This document shows, in pieces, positions 7,943-18,030 of a stretch of DNA of 64,000 nucleotides. A program made the position numbers and the translations under genes. Below the pieces are notes generated by a model that was given only the letters and a program-made list of their open reading frames with translations, searched no databases and was not told the DNA's origin. Source of the DNA: Streptomyces sp. NBC_01217. Its GTDB lineage: Bacteria; Actinomycetota; Actinomycetes; Streptomycetales; Streptomycetaceae. The stretch covers positions 5,991,501 to 6,055,500 of the forward strand of contig NZ_CP108538.1 of NCBI RefSeq assembly GCF_035994185.1, written 5' to 3'. How positions within the stretch are numbered: the stretch's first letter is position 1; each line of letters starts with the position of its first letter.

Positions 7943-9031
7943 ATGCCACGCCGCACCGCGACGATGCTCGCCTCCACGCTGATCCTCATTGCGCTGCTCT
8001 GCGCGGGCGTGCTGATCAGAGTGCCGTATTCGGAGATGTCTCCCGGGCCGACGGTGAACACCCTCGGCAAGATCGGCGGCGAACCGGTCCTGCAGATTTC
8101 CGGGCACAAGACGTACCCGACGTCCGGCAACCTCAATATGACGACGGTCAGGGTCACCGGCGCCGACTACCGCATGAACCTCGTCGAGGCCGTCTACGGC
8201 TGGCTGGCCCACGACAGCGTGGTCGTCCCGCACGACACCCTCTACCCCGACGGCAAGACCGAGCAGCAGTCGACGCAGGAGAACGCCGAGGAGTTCAGCC
8301 AGTCCCAGGAGAGCGCCAAGGTCGCCGCCCTGAACGAGCTGGGCATCCCGGTGTCGTCGCGCGTCGTGGTGTCCACGGTCGTCAAGGGCAGCCCCGCCCA
8401 GGGCAAGCTGCACGCCGGTGATGTGATCAAGCAGGTCGACGGCAGCGCGGTCGAGCAGCCCGGGGACGTCGCGAAGCTCGTCACCCGCCACAAGCCCGGC
8501 GAGGACGTCACGTTCACGATCATCCCGGCGAAGACGGCACAGGCGGCCGAGAAGGCCGGCAAGGAGCCCGAGGGCAGCCGGAAGATCGTCATCACCACGG
8601 CGAAGGCCCCCAAGGAGAACCGCGCGATCGTCGGCATCCAGGCCGGGACGGACCACACGTTCCCGTTCCGGATCGACATCAAGCTCGCCGACGTCGGCGG
8701 CCCGAGCGCCGGTCTGATGTTCTCCCTGGGCATCATCGACAAGCTGACGACCGGCAAGCTCACGGGCGGCAGGTTCATCGCGGGCACCGGCACGATCGAC
8801 GACCAGGGCAAGGTCGGCCCGATCGGCGGCATCAACATGAAGCTGGTCGGCGCGCGCGACGCGGGCGCCCGGTACTTCCTGACGCCGAACGACAACTGCA
8901 AGGCCGCCGCATCCGACACCCCGAGCGGACTCACGCTGGTGAGGGTGAAGACGATCGACGACGCGAAGAATTCGCTGGAGAAGATCCGCGCGGGGGACAC
9001 GGCCGGCCTGCCGAGCTGCTCGGCGGGCTGA
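7943..9031 (+). CDS. YlbL-type PDZ-Lon (S16) membrane protease
   Basis: A 362-residue membrane-anchored serine protease. Residues about 8-28 are a single N-terminal membrane helix. A PDZ domain lies at about 125-200 (VSTVVKGSPAQGKLHAGDVI, VDGSAVEQPGD). The C-terminal Lon-type S16 domain carries the catalytic dyad: Ser255 in GGPSAGLMFSLG and Lys300 in GGINMKLVGARDAG. There is no ATPase domain, so it is an ATP-independent Lon relative acting at the outer face of the membrane. ATG 7943 fits the start of the membrane anchor; a longer in-frame extension upstream has no ribosome site. Confidence 0.88.
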   Translation: MPRRTATMLASTLILIALLCAGVLIRVPYSEMSPGPTVNTLGKIGGEPVLQISGHKTYPTSGNLNMTTVRVTGADYRMNLVEAVYGWLAHDSVVVPHDTLYPDGKTEQQSTQENAEEFSQSQESAKVAALNELGIPVSSRVVVSTVVKGSPAQGKLHAGDVIKQVDGSAVEQPGDVAKLVTRHKPGEDVTFTIIPAKTAQAAEKAGKEPEGSRKIVITTAKAPKENRAIVGIQAGTDHTFPFRIDIKLADVGGPSAGLMFSLGIIDKLTTGKLTGGRFIAGTGTIDDQGKVGPIGGINMKLVGARDAGARYFLTPNDNCKAAASDTPSGLTLVRVKTIDDAKNSLEKIRAGDTAGLPSCSAG

Positions 9032-9084
9032 CCGCGCCCCCTCGACGGGGACGCGACGCAGATGCGGGCGGGGACGCGGCGGGG

Positions 9085-9654
9085 TCAGGCCTCGAAGGTC
9101 GCGGCCAGTGCGTCGGCCAGCCCGGGCACCAGACCGGCACCGGTCCGCACCTCGCTCGGCGAGTCCTTCTCGCGGAGGCGTACGGCCGCCTCACGCGCAC
9201 CGTCCCGCAGGACGGCCACGGTCATCCGCACCTCCTGGCGCTCCGGGTGCTTGGCGACCCACTTGGTCAGCTGGGCATCGCTGAGCCCCTCCGGCACGGA
9301 GGCCTCGGCGGACGGCGGCAGCATCAGCCGCTCCACCGTCATCGCGCATCCGATCACCGCGTCGGGCCAGGCGATCGTGGCGAGGAACTCGTCCAGGGCG
9401 GTGCCCGGCGAAAGCTCCTCCTGCTCGATGGGCGTCAGTGAAGCGGTCGGGGAGTCGGAGCCGTCGAGGCCGAGCTGGGCGGCGAGGCCGGGCTCCTGGG
9501 CCCGCAGCCGGGCGGTGTCGACGAGAGCGAAGAGCCGGGCCGGCTGGTCCCAGCCGAGGCCGGAGATGTACTCGTCGATTTCGAGCACGGCGACGGTGAG
9601 GGGGCTCGCGGCCATCGGAGGGCCTGAGGGGGAAACGTTGGGCATGACCAACAT
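9085..9654 (-). CDS. PPA1309 family protein
   Basis: A 189-residue soluble protein of the actinobacterial PPA1309 family, recognised by [50 protein letters not shown] and the ending DALAATFE. Function is unknown for the family. Two near starts are possible. ATG 9654 has AAGGAGG four bases upstream. ATG 9645 gives the N terminus MPNVSPSG with a 13-base spacing; I take the first. The open frame continues upstream to 9816 without a ribosome site. It is divergent from the UPF0182 gene. Confidence 0.8.
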   Translation of the reverse strand: MLVMPNVSPSGPPMAASPLTVAVLEIDEYISGLGWDQPARLFALVDTARLRAQEPGLAAQLGLDGSDSPTASLTPIEQEELSPGTALDEFLATIAWPDAVIGCAMTVERLMLPPSAEASVPEGLSDAQLTKWVAKHPERQEVRMTVAVLRDGAREAAVRLREKDSPSEVRTGAGLVPGLADALAATFEA

Positions 9655-9761
9655 CCTGCCTCCTTCCGCCCCGGGAACGGGAACTAGGTAAAGCCTCAGT
9701 AAGTTGCATAGATGGGCTCTACGATCGCTGGGCCCGCTCCACACGACCCGCGAACTTCGAG

Positions 9762-12710
9762 GTGCGCACGTTGGCTTTCCAGATGCCGGACCGCGGCGGA
9801 GGCCCGACCGGGCCACGGATCAGAGTCGGCCGCCCGTCCCGGCGCGCCCGTACCCTGCTCATGACACTGGGCGTCCTGGCGGTTCTCGCCATGGCGTTCG
9901 TCATGTTCGCCGGGTTCTGGACGGACTGGCTCTGGTACCGGTCGGTCGCGTATTCGTCCGTCTTCACCACCACCCTGTGGACCAAGATCGGCCTGTTCCT
10001 CGTCTTCGGACTGCTGATGGCGATCGCCGTCGGCCTGAACATCTGGCTCGCGCACCGGCTGAGGCCGCCGCTGAGCGCGATGTCGCTGGAGCAGCAGAGC
10101 CTGGACCGCTACCGGATGAGCCTCGCCCCGTACAAGAAGTGGGTGCTGCTCGCGATCACCGCGCTCGTCGGGCTGATCGCCGGAGCATCCGCCTCCGGTC
10201 AGTGGCGCACCTGGCTGATGTATGTGAACGGCGTGGCGTTCAACCAGAAGGACCCCCAGTTCCATCTGGACGTGTCCTTCTACGCCTTCGACCTGCCCTG
10301 GTACCGATTCCTGCTGGGCTTCGGCTTCGCGGCCACGGTGCTCTCGCTGATCGCTGCCGCGCTGACCCACTACCTGTACGGCGGGCTCCGCATCACCAGC
10401 CCCGGCGCCCGGGCGACCGGCGCGGCCACCGGCCATCTGTCGGTGCTGCTCGGCGTCTTCGTCTCGCTGAAGGCCGTGGCCTACTGGCTCGACCGGTACG
10501 GCCTGGCCGTGAAGTCCAGCGACTTCAAGGCCACGGACAACTGGACGGGCCTTCGGTACGTCGACGCCAACGCCTACCTTCCGGCGAAGACCATCCTGTT
10601 CTGCATCGCGGCGATCTGCGCCGTGCTCTTCTTCGCGACGCTCTGGCGCCGCACCTGGCAGCTGCCGATGATCGGCTTCGGTCTGATGGTGCTCTCGGCG
10701 ATCCTGATCGGCGGGCTGTACCCGGCGATCGTGCAGAAGTTCCAGGTCCAGCCGAACGAGCAGGCCAAGGAAGCGCCGTTCATCCGGAAGAACATCGACG
10801 CGACGCGTGACGCGTACGACATCGATGACGCGCAGGTCGACGACTACTCGGGCAAGAGCACGACGAGCGACGACGCCAAGCTGCGCGCCAGTGCGGACCA
10901 GGCCGCCAGCTACCGGGTGATGGACCCCAACGTCGTCTCACCGGCCTTCCAGCAGCTCCAGCAGAAGAGGAACTACTACCAGTTCCCCAAGACGCTGGAC
11001 GTGGACCGCTACAAGGACGACGCCGGCAAGGACCAGGACACCGTCATCGGTCTGCGCGAGCTCAATCTGGACGGCATCCCCAAGCGCAACTGGATCAACG
11101 ACCACTTCACCTACACCCACGGCTACGGCGCCATCGCGGCCCGGGGCACGACGACCGGCAAGAACCCTCTGGGTTCGCCGGACTTCACCGAGTCGGGTCT
11201 GCCGACCACCGGTGAGTTCGGCGAGTACGAGCAGCAGATCTACTACGGCGAGAAGACCGAGCAGTACTCCATCGTCGGCGGGCCCCAGAAGGAGCTCGAC
11301 TACGAGGAGGACGGCGAGAAGACCACCAGCTACCAGGGCAAGAGCGGGGTCAGCCTCGCCAACGCCTTCAACCGCGCCGCGTACGCCGTGGCGTTCAGCG
11401 AGCCGCAGATCCTCTACTCGGGGGCCATCGGCGAGGGCTCGCGGATTCTCTACAACCGCACGCCCAAGGAGCGCGTCGAGGCGGTCGCCCCTTGGCTGAC
11501 CATCGACGGCGACGCCTACCCGGCCGTGGTGAAGGGCCGTATCCAGTGGGTCGTCGACGCGTACACCACCACCAACGGGTACCCGTACGCCTCGCGTACG
11601 ACGCTCGGTGACACCACGGCCGACTCGCTGACCACCAACCAGCGCGCGGTCGTCGCCCAGCAGAACCAGGTCAACTACATCCGCAACTCGGTGAAGGCCA
11701 CCGTCGACGCGTACGACGGCAAGGTCAGGCTCTACGAGTGGGACACCGAGGACCCGGTCCTCAAGACCTGGCGCAAGGCGTTCCCGGGAACGGTGGAGCC
11801 GCGGGCCGACATCCCCCAGGACCTGATGGACCACCTGCGGTACCCGCAGGATCTGTTCAAGGTGCAGCGCGAGCTGCTCACCCGCTACCACGTCACGAAC
11901 CCCGCCCAGTTCTACAGCGGCAGTGACGCGTGGCAGGTCCCGGACGACCCGACCAACAAGGAGTCCGGCGCCGTCCCGCCGTACTACCTGAGCATAAAGA
12001 TGCCGGACCAGACGGCCCAGAAGTTCTCGCTGACGACGACCTTCACCCCGAAGGGGCGGCCCGACCTCGGGGCGTTCATGGCGGTGGACGCGGATGCGGC
12101 CAGCAAGGACTACGGCACGATAAGGCTGTTGAGAGTCACCACCACGGTGAAGGGCCCCGGTCAGGTACAGAGCGAGCTCAACGGCAATGACGACGTCGCC
12201 GAGTTCGTCAGAAACCTGAAGGGAACCGACTCCGACATCGAGTACGGCAACCTGCTGACCGTGCCGCTCGAAGGGGGCTTCCTCTACATCGAGCCGGTGT
12301 ACACGCGCGGTGGCACGCAGAACTACCCGCTGCTGCGCAAGGTCGCCGCCTCGTACGGGTCGAAGATCGTCTTCGAGAACAGTCTCGGGGAGGCGCTCAA
12401 CGCGGTCTTCGGGGTCACGGGCACCACCGAGCCGCCTGCGGAGACCACCCGGCCACCGGGTGAGACCACGCAGCCACCGGCCACCGGTGACGCGGCGCTG
12501 AAGAAGGCGATCGCGGATGCGCAGAAGGCCTATGCGGAAGGCGAGGCAGCCCTGAAGAAGCAGGACTGGAGCGCGTACGGCAAGGCCCAGGCGGATCTGC
12601 AGGACGCGCTGCAGCGTGCGGCGGCAGCCCAGCCCAAGTCGGGCAGTGAGAATAATGCGGGCAATTCGGATGCTTCGGATAAGGCGTCCGATGCCGGCAG
12701 TAGTGGCTGA
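9762..12710 (+). CDS. UPF0182 family membrane protein
   Basis: A 982-residue protein of the UPF0182/COG1615 family typical of actinobacteria. The N-terminal third has seven hydrophobic segments, starting with [20 protein letters not shown]. The central 600 residues are a large extracytoplasmic region with conserved [29 protein letters not shown] and [10 protein letters not shown]. The last 110 residues include a Thr/Pro-rich linker and an Ala/Lys helix ([22 protein letters not shown] split by charged residues). GTG 9762 or ATG 9783 (MPDRGGGP) could be the start; neither has a clear ribosome site. Role unknown. It is followed by tRNA-fMet after 52 bases. Confidence 0.87.
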   Translation: MRTLAFQMPDRGGGPTGPRIRVGRPSRRARTLLMTLGVLAVLAMAFVMFAGFWTDWLWYRSVAYSSVFTTTLWTKIGLFLVFGLLMAIAVGLNIWLAHRLRPPLSAMSLEQQSLDRYRMSLAPYKKWVLLAITALVGLIAGASASGQWRTWLMYVNGVAFNQKDPQFHLDVSFYAFDLPWYRFLLGFGFAATVLSLIAAALTHYLYGGLRITSPGARATGAATGHLSVLLGVFVSLKAVAYWLDRYGLAVKSSDFKATDNWTGLRYVDANAYLPAKTILFCIAAICAVLFFATLWRRTWQLPMIGFGLMVLSAILIGGLYPAIVQKFQVQPNEQAKEAPFIRKNIDATRDAYDIDDAQVDDYSGKSTTSDDAKLRASADQAASYRVMDPNVVSPAFQQLQQKRNYYQFPKTLDVDRYKDDAGKDQDTVIGLRELNLDGIPKRNWINDHFTYTHGYGAIAARGTTTGKNPLGSPDFTESGLPTTGEFGEYEQQIYYGEKTEQYSIVGGPQKELDYEEDGEKTTSYQGKSGVSLANAFNRAAYAVAFSEPQILYSGAIGEGSRILYNRTPKERVEAVAPWLTIDGDAYPAVVKGRIQWVVDAYTTTNGYPYASRTTLGDTTADSLTTNQRAVVAQQNQVNYIRNSVKATVDAYDGKVRLYEWDTEDPVLKTWRKAFPGTVEPRADIPQDLMDHLRYPQDLFKVQRELLTRYHVTNPAQFYSGSDAWQVPDDPTNKESGAVPPYYLSIKMPDQTAQKFSLTTTFTPKGRPDLGAFMAVDADAASKDYGTIRLLRVTTTVKGPGQVQSELNGNDDVAEFVRNLKGTDSDIEYGNLLTVPLEGGFLYIEPVYTRGGTQNYPLLRKVAASYGSKIVFENSLGEALNAVFGVTGTTEPPAETTRPPGETTQPPATGDAALKKAIADAQKAYAEGEAALKKQDWSAYGKAQADLQDALQRAAAAQPKSGSENNAGNSDASDKASDAGSSG

Positions 12711-12762
12711 GTAACTCGGTAAAGGCTCACCCTCGCGTCGTGGTACGGTTTGAACACAACGG

Positions 12763-12836
12763 CGCGGGGTGGAGCAGCTCGGTAGCTCGCTGGGCTCATA
12801 ACCCAGAGGTCGCAGGTTCAAATCCTGTCCCCGCTA
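12763..12836 (+). tRNA. Initiator tRNA-fMet (CAT), copy 1
   Basis: A 74-base cloverleaf with anticodon CAT. Initiator hallmarks are the unpaired C1-T72 end of the acceptor stem and three consecutive G-C pairs in the anticodon stem (CTGGG/CCCAG). CCA is not encoded. A TACGGT -10-like box ends 14 bases upstream. The sequence is identical to copy 2 at 15297. Confidence 0.96.
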
Positions 12837-12843
12837 CTGAAAG

Positions 12844-12884
12844 ACGAAGGCCCGGATCCTTTCCAAGGATCCGGGCCTTCGTCA
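12844..12884 (+). terminator. Terminator of tRNA-fMet copy 1
   Basis: A 19-bp perfect inverted repeat (GACGAAGGCCCGGATCCTT and its complement) with a 3-base loop, seven bases after the tRNA. The hairpin after the second tRNA copy is similar. Confidence 0.85.
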
Positions 12885-13050
12885 TGCCGTGGGGAATTTC
12901 TTGAGCGGTGGGTGTGAAGTGCGGTTCGCGGGGCACGAGTTGTGCCCGGACGTGTTTGACTTGTCTCTCTGTGGGCATGTCGACAAAACGCTGAAGTGAC
13001 CTCACTGGCCGCGATATACCAGGTGTACGCGGGTTGTAGGTGGTGCGACG

Positions 13051-15189
13051 ATGGTATTTATGGGGGACAGGGCAACTCTGTTGGAGACAGGGCGGTTTGC
13101 GCAGCGCCGCGTTCATCGGACGGATAGCGTGATGAATGCGGCTTTTGGCGCTGCTGCCGCAGAGAACAGCGAGACCACTGAAACCACTGAAACCACTGAG
13201 ATCATCGGTACGACCGAGACCAGCGAGACCGCCGAGACTGTGGGGTGTGCCGCGACCGTCGAGAGCACGGAGAGCGCAGAGGCCACCGGGAACACCGGGT
13301 CCATTGAGGCCGCGGAGAGCACCGAGACTCCCGGGGGCCCTGAGACTCCCGAGAGCCCCGAGAGTGCCGAGAGCGAGGCGCGTCACCGTCGCGCCGCCGA
13401 CGCCGGGGACACCACGTCGATGAGTGTCCTCGGTGCCCTGCTGCTGCGCCGTGGTGATCTGGAGGGCGCCGAACCCTACCTGCGCGCGGCCACCGCCGAC
13501 GGGGACCGGGCCGCAGCCAACAACCTGGGTGTCCTTCTCCACCAGCGCGGATACACCGACGACGCGGCGGGCTGGTGGCGTATCGCGGCCGTGGCGGGTT
13601 CCGCCGCCGCCGCGCACGCGCTGGGCCGCCACTACCGCGAGCGCGGCGACGAGCCCGGCGCCGAGTACTGGCTGCGGCAGTCCGCCGAGCAGGGCCATGC
13701 GCTCGGCGCGTACGCCCTCGCCGACCTGCTGGAACACCGCAGCGACGTCGGCGCCGAGCGTTGGCTGCGCGCCGCCGCCGAGCAGGGGCACCGGGAGGCC
13801 GCGTACCGCCTCGCGCGCATGCTGGACCGCAACGCCGCCGACGACCCGCACGACGCCTTCGGCCGCCCGGGGCTGGGGCCCGCACCCGGCCCCGTCGCGG
13901 GCGCCACCGGTCGTCCGGGCGCCACCGGTCGTACCGCGGTGCGCAGCAACGACGGCCCCGTGGCCGGTCCGGCGGCCGGGCGCGTGGGCGAGGCCGAGCA
14001 GTGGTACCGGCAGGCCGCCGCGCGCGGTCACCGCCGTGCCGCCCTGCATCTCGGCGCCATCCTCGAACAGCGCGGCGAGCTCAAGGAAGCCGGCCGCTGG
14101 TACCTCATCTCCGCGAAGGCCGGCGAGGCACGGGCCGCCTGCGCGCTCGGATTCCTGCTCCGTGACGCGGGCGACGAGGAGAGCGCCGCCGTGTGGTGGC
14201 TGCGCGCCGCCCAGGACGGCGACGGGAACGCCGCCAACGCCCTGGGTGCCCTGCACGCCGCCCGTGGCGAGCAGCAGACCGCCGAGCGCTGGTACCGCGC
14301 CGCCATGGACGCGGGCGACGTCAACGGCGCCTACAACCTCGGGCTGCTCTGCGCGGCCCAGGACCGTACGCCGCAGGCAGAGCAGTGGTACCGCCGTGCC
14401 GCGTACGCGGGCCACCGCGAGGCCGCCAACGCACTGGCCGTACTCCTGCTCCAGGCGGGCGACGCGACCGGCGCCGAGCCCTGGTTCTCCAAGGCCGCCG
14501 AGGCGGGCAGCGTGGATGCGGCCTTCAACCTCGGCATCCTGTACGCCGGACGCGACGAGGACCGTACGGCACTGGTCTGGTACGAGCGGGCCGCGGCGGC
14601 CGGTCACACCGAGGCCGCGCTGCAGGTCGGCATGGCCCTGCTGCACCACGGCGAGGAGCGGGAGGCCGAGCGCCATCTGCGCTGCGCGGCGGGCGGCGGC
14701 AGCGCCGAGGCCGCCTTCCGGCTGGGCGGGGTGCTGGACTCGCGGCAGCCGCCGCCCGGACCTCCCGCGCTCGGCGAGCCGATGCCGGAGAAGACCGAGT
14801 GCGAGGAGTGGTACGAGCGGGCCGCCGAGCAGGGGCACCGCCGCGCCCAGGTGCGGGTCGGCATGCTCGCGGCGGCCCGGGGCGATGTGGACAGCGCGGC
14901 CCGCTGGTACCGCGAGGCCGCCGAGTCGGGCAGCCGCAACGGCGCCTTCAACCTCGGCCTGCTGCTGGCCCGCGAGGGCAGCGAGCGCGAGGCCGCGCTG
15001 TGGTGGACCCGCGCCGCCAACGACGGTCACGGACGGGCCGCCCTGCGCCTCGCCCTGCTGGCCGCCCGCCGAGGGGAGCTCACCGAGGGGCAGCGCTGGT
15101 GCGCGCGTGCGGTCGAGCTGGGCCCGGCGGAGGTCGCCGAGCGGGCGGCCCGGCTGCTCGAAGCGCTGCACCAGGAGCTCACCGCGTAA
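13051..15189 (+). CDS. Sel1-like/TPR repeat protein
   Basis: A 712-residue protein. Residues 1-35 (MVFMGDRATLLETGRF start) are followed by an acidic low-complexity stretch at about 40-108 built of Glu-Thr and Glu-Ser repeats (ETTETTETTE, PETPESPESAESE). From about residue 110 to the end there are roughly fifteen Sel1-like repeats of about 36 residues, each with AxxxYRxAAxxGHxxAAxxLGxLL. Two Pro-rich inserts interrupt them near residues 275-305 and 565-580. Such solenoids bind protein partners, so it is probably a cytoplasmic scaffold; no enzyme domain is seen. It lies between two identical initiator tRNA genes. ATG 13051 matches the N terminus I remember for Streptomyces relatives. Confidence 0.85.
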   Translation: MVFMGDRATLLETGRFAQRRVHRTDSVMNAAFGAAAAENSETTETTETTEIIGTTETSETAETVGCAATVESTESAEATGNTGSIEAAESTETPGGPETPESPESAESEARHRRAADAGDTTSMSVLGALLLRRGDLEGAEPYLRAATADGDRAAANNLGVLLHQRGYTDDAAGWWRIAAVAGSAAAAHALGRHYRERGDEPGAEYWLRQSAEQGHALGAYALADLLEHRSDVGAERWLRAAAEQGHREAAYRLARMLDRNAADDPHDAFGRPGLGPAPGPVAGATGRPGATGRTAVRSNDGPVAGPAAGRVGEAEQWYRQAAARGHRRAALHLGAILEQRGELKEAGRWYLISAKAGEARAACALGFLLRDAGDEESAAVWWLRAAQDGDGNAANALGALHAARGEQQTAERWYRAAMDAGDVNGAYNLGLLCAAQDRTPQAEQWYRRAAYAGHREAANALAVLLLQAGDATGAEPWFSKAAEAGSVDAAFNLGILYAGRDEDRTALVWYERAAAAGHTEAALQVGMALLHHGEEREAERHLRCAAGGGSAEAAFRLGGVLDSRQPPPGPPALGEPMPEKTECEEWYERAAEQGHRRAQVRVGMLAAARGDVDSAARWYREAAESGSRNGAFNLGLLLAREGSEREAALWWTRAANDGHGRAALRLALLAARRGELTEGQRWCARAVELGPAEVAERAARLLEALHQELTA

Positions 15190-15296
15190 GCCCGTGCGCG
15201 GGGCGTCGCAGGGGCGGCGCCCCGGCGCATCCCCGCGAGCTGCCGAAACCGATTTGCGCTGGTCCGGAGCGGTGACGTACGGTGGAACCACAACGA

Positions 15297-15370
15297 CGCG
15301 GGGTGGAGCAGCTCGGTAGCTCGCTGGGCTCATAACCCAGAGGTCGCAGGTTCAAATCCTGTCCCCGCTA
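15297..15370 (+). tRNA. Initiator tRNA-fMet (CAT), copy 2
   Basis: The 74 bases are identical to copy 1 at 12763, with the same C1-T72 mismatch, GGG/CCC anticodon-stem pairs and no encoded CCA. A TACGGT box ends 14 bases upstream, exactly as in copy 1. Identity continues five bases past the gene. Confidence 0.96.
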
Positions 15371-15375
15371 CTGAA

Positions 15376-15415
15376 CGCAGAAGGCCGGATCCTCCAGAGG
15401 ATCCGGCCTTCTGCG
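15376..15415 (+). terminator. Terminator of tRNA-fMet copy 2
   Basis: An 18-bp perfect inverted repeat (CGCAGAAGGCCGGATCCT and its complement) with a 4-base loop. Its core AAGGCCGGATCC is shared with the hairpin after copy 1. Confidence 0.85.
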
Positions 15416-15519
15416 CGTACTCACGTCCACGCGCATGACCCGGAGTTCGTGGCCCGCCGCCTCCGAGTGCATCCCGCCTCCGAGTGCAGCGCCCGGTCGA
15501 CGGCCTTCCGCCGGACGGC

Positions 15520-15939
15520 TCAGCTCGTCGCGGCGCAGTTCGGGCAGATGCCGCGGTAGGTGACCTCGACATCGGAGACCGTGAAACCGAACCGCTCGTC
15601 GCTCGGCAGATCCGCCAGCGGGTCGCCCGCCGGGTGCACGTCGCGGATGGTGCCGCAGCTCGCACAGACGAGGTGGTGGTGGGGGCGGTGTGCGTTCGGG
15701 TCGTACCGCTTGGCGCGGCGGTCCGTGGAGACCTCGATGACCTCGCCGAGCGTCACCATCTCGCCCAGGGTGTTGTACACGGTGGCGCGGGAGATCTCGG
15801 GCAGCTTGGCGACGGCCCGGGCGTGGACCTCGTCGGCCGTCAGGTGCACATGGTCCCCGTCGAGGACCTCGGCCACGACACGCCGCTGCGCAGTCATGCG
15901 CCAGCCGCGTCCGCGAAGTCGTTCCAGCAGGTCACTCAT
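15520..15939 (-). CDS. catR: Fur-family peroxide regulator CatR
   Basis: A 139-residue Fur/PerR-type repressor. Residues 1-80 form the winged helix (GWRMTAQRRVVAEVL, ISRATVYNTLGEM). Residues 85-139 form the dimer and metal domain, with the metal-site stretch HRPHHHLVCASCG and the C-terminal CPNC that completes a Cys4 zinc site. It is divergent from the catalase gene, the arrangement known for catR-catA in S. coelicolor, where CatR represses catA and is inactivated by peroxide. ATG 15939 starts the conserved MSDLLERLRGRG; the frame is open further but without support. The name rests on divergence from catA and the Fur fold. Confidence 0.88.
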   Translation of the reverse strand: MSDLLERLRGRGWRMTAQRRVVAEVLDGDHVHLTADEVHARAVAKLPEISRATVYNTLGEMVTLGEVIEVSTDRRAKRYDPNAHRPHHHLVCASCGTIRDVHPAGDPLADLPSDERFGFTVSDVEVTYRGICPNCAATS

Positions 15940-15999
15940 GGAAACAAGCCTAACAGTGAGGGGACCAGGTCTCGAACGGGTGTGACTTTGGATGGCCAC

Positions 16000-16027
16000 T
16001 TGACTTGGACAATGTCCATTGTAGGAT
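16000..16027 (+). promoter_or_regulatory. catA promoter with operator palindrome in the spacer
   Basis: A -35 box TTGACT (16000-16005) and a -10 box TAGGAT (16022-16027) are 16 bases apart. The spacer contains the perfect 13-base palindrome TGGACAATGTCCA (16006-16018), the shape expected for a Fur-family operator. Binding there would block RNA polymerase; the assignment to CatR is inferred from position. Confidence 0.72.
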
Positions 16028-16100
16028 CGGATACGGCATACGCCAAGGGACAGGCTGTGCAGGACATGACGAATGTGCAGGAACGACGCAGGAGGCGCAC

Positions 16101-17552
16101 GTGACGCAGGGACCGCTCACCACGGAGGCCGGCGCGCCGGTAGCCGACAACCAGAACAGCCAGACCGCGGGCGTCGGCGGTCCGGTCCTGGTGCAGGACC
16201 AGTCGCTGCTGGAGAAGCTCGCGCACTTCAACCGCGAGCGCATTCCGGAGCGCATCGTGCATGCCCGCGGCGCCGGTGCGTACGGCACCTTCACACTCAC
16301 CCGTGACGTCTCGCGGTGGACGCGTGCGAAGTTCCTCTCCGAGGTCGGCAAGCAGACCGAGACGTTCCTGCGCTTCTCCACCGTCGCGGGCAACCTCGGC
16401 TCGGCCGACGCCGTGCGCGACCCCCGCGGTTTCGCGCTGAAGTTCTACACCGAAGAGGGCAACTACGACCTCGTCGGCAACAACACCCCGGTGTTCTTCA
16501 TCAAGGACGCCATCAAGTTCCCGGACTTCATCCACACCCAGAAGCGCGACCCGTACACCGGCTCGCAGGAGGCGGACAACGTCTGGGACTTCTGGGGTCT
16601 GTCGCCCGAGTCCACCCACCAGGTGACCTGGCTCTTCGGTGACCGGGGCATCCCGGCCACGCTGCGTCACATGAACGGGTACGGCTCGCACACGTACCAG
16701 TGGAACAACGAGGCCGGCGAGGTCTTCTGGGTCAAATACCACTTCAAGACCGACCAGGGCATCAAGAACCTCACCCAGGCCGAGGCCAACAAGCTCGCCG
16801 GTGAGGACCCGGACAGTCACCAGCGCGATCTGCGCGAGGCGATCGAGCGCGGCGACTTCCCGTCCTGGACGGTGCAGGTCCAGATCATGCCCGCGGCCGA
16901 GGCTGCCACGTACCGCTTCAACCCGTTCGACCTCACCAAGGTGTGGCCGCACGAGGACTACCCGCCGATCGAGATCGGGAAGCTGGAGCTCAACCGCAAC
17001 CCGGAGAACATCTTCGCGGAGACCGAGCAGTCGATCTTCAGCCCCGCGCACTTCGTGCCGGGCATCGGTCCGTCCCCGGACAAGATGCTCCAGGGCCGTC
17101 TCTTCGCGTACGGCGACGCGCACCGCTACCGCGTCGGCATCAACGCCGACCACCTGCCGGTGAACCGCCCCCACGCCGCCGAGGCGCGTACCTACAGCCG
17201 CGACGGCTACCTGTACGACGGCCGCCACAAGGGCGCGAAGAACTACGAGCCGAACAGCTTCGGCGGCCCGGCGCAGACGGACCGGCCGCTGTGGGAGCCC
17301 ACCTCGGTCACGGGTGAGATCGGTACGCACGAGGCCCCGAGCCACGCCGAGGACAACGACTTCGTGCAGGCCGGCAACCTCTACCGGCTCTTCTCCGAGG
17401 AGGAGAAGACCCGGCTGATCGACAACCTCGCCGGGTTCATCGCCAAGGTGTCGCGCGAGGACATCGCCGAGCGCGCGATCAACAACTTCCGCCAGGCGGA
17501 CGGCGACTTCGGCAAGCGTCTGGAGGCCGCGGTCCAGGCCCTGCGCGGCTAG
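16101..17552 (+). CDS. catA: Monofunctional haem catalase CatA
   Basis: A 483-residue small-subunit (clade 3) catalase that dismutates hydrogen peroxide in the cytoplasm. The catalytic His is His54 in [14 protein letters not shown]. The catalytic Asn is in [18 protein letters not shown]. The proximal haem Tyr is in [12 protein letters not shown] at about residue 337. The length is normal for the group. GTG 16101 was chosen because AGGAGG lies 6-11 bases upstream and the conserved catalase fold starts about 30 residues later; the frame stays open to 16005. It is divergent from catR. Confidence 0.95.
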   Translation: MTQGPLTTEAGAPVADNQNSQTAGVGGPVLVQDQSLLEKLAHFNRERIPERIVHARGAGAYGTFTLTRDVSRWTRAKFLSEVGKQTETFLRFSTVAGNLGSADAVRDPRGFALKFYTEEGNYDLVGNNTPVFFIKDAIKFPDFIHTQKRDPYTGSQEADNVWDFWGLSPESTHQVTWLFGDRGIPATLRHMNGYGSHTYQWNNEAGEVFWVKYHFKTDQGIKNLTQAEANKLAGEDPDSHQRDLREAIERGDFPSWTVQVQIMPAAEAATYRFNPFDLTKVWPHEDYPPIEIGKLELNRNPENIFAETEQSIFSPAHFVPGIGPSPDKMLQGRLFAYGDAHRYRVGINADHLPVNRPHAAEARTYSRDGYLYDGRHKGAKNYEPNSFGGPAQTDRPLWEPTSVTGEIGTHEAPSHAEDNDFVQAGNLYRLFSEEEKTRLIDNLAGFIAKVSREDIAERAINNFRQADGDFGKRLEAAVQALRG

Positions 17553-17573
17553 TACCGACGCCTGTCGTCGACG

Positions 17574-17609
17574 GTGGGCCGGTTCCTTCTGCGGAGGGGG
17601 CCGGCCCAC
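17574..17609. terminator. Terminator between catA and the CBS gene
   Basis: Inverted repeat GTGGGCCGG/CCGGCCCAC with an 18-base loop that can partly extend the stem. It lies between two converging genes and so may serve both. Confidence 0.6.
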
Positions 17610-17625
17610 CGGTCGTTCATGGGGC

Positions 17626-18030
17626 TCAGACGACGAGTTCCGCGTGGTGGCGGCGCCTGATGGGCGCCCAGCAGCGCAGGATGTCGCGGACCGAGACGAT
17701 GCCGACCGGTCCGTGGTCGTCCAGCACGATCAAGTGGCGGAATCCGCCATGTGTCATGGCCTCCGCGGCCTCTTCCAGGGTCCAGGTGGGCGCGGCGAAG
17801 ACCACATCGGTGGTGGTGTGGGTGGATGCGTTCTCGACATCGGGGTTCAGGCCGGAGCCGACCGCGTTGAGGATGTCGCGCTCGGTGAGAATGCCGAGCC
17901 CGCTGGTGTCCCGGTCGAGGACGACTGCTGCTCCGATGCGGCGGGCCGACATCAGTTCGGCCGCCTGGCGGAGCGTATGGGTGGGTCCGATGGTGAGGAC
18001 CAGCGTGCTCATGGCGTCACGGACGAGCAT
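17626..18030 (-). CDS. CBS-domain protein
   Basis: A 134-residue protein made of two CBS motifs only. Residues about 5-60 hold the first (VRDAMSTLVLTIGPTHTLRQA, IGAAVVLD, GILTERDIL). Residues about 70-130 hold the second (TTDVVFAAPTWTLEEAAEAM, HLIVLD, GIVSVRDIL). A CBS pair forms one Bateman module that binds adenosine nucleotides. ATG 18030 was chosen over GTG 18042, because the ribosome site AAGGAGG overlaps the GTG itself and lies 11 bases before the ATG. It converges on catA. The partner is unknown. Confidence 0.85.
   Translation of the reverse strand: MLVRDAMSTLVLTIGPTHTLRQAAELMSARRIGAAVVLDRDTSGLGILTERDILNAVGSGLNPDVENASTHTTTDVVFAAPTWTLEEAAEAMTHGGFRHLIVLDDHGPVGIVSVRDILRCWAPIRRRHHAELVV

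Noticed and set aside
12796..15333. An 845-codon open frame antisense to the Sel1 gene that crosses both tRNA genes
   Set aside because: It runs through two tRNAs and the terminators and mirrors the repeats of the sense gene; it is a shadow.
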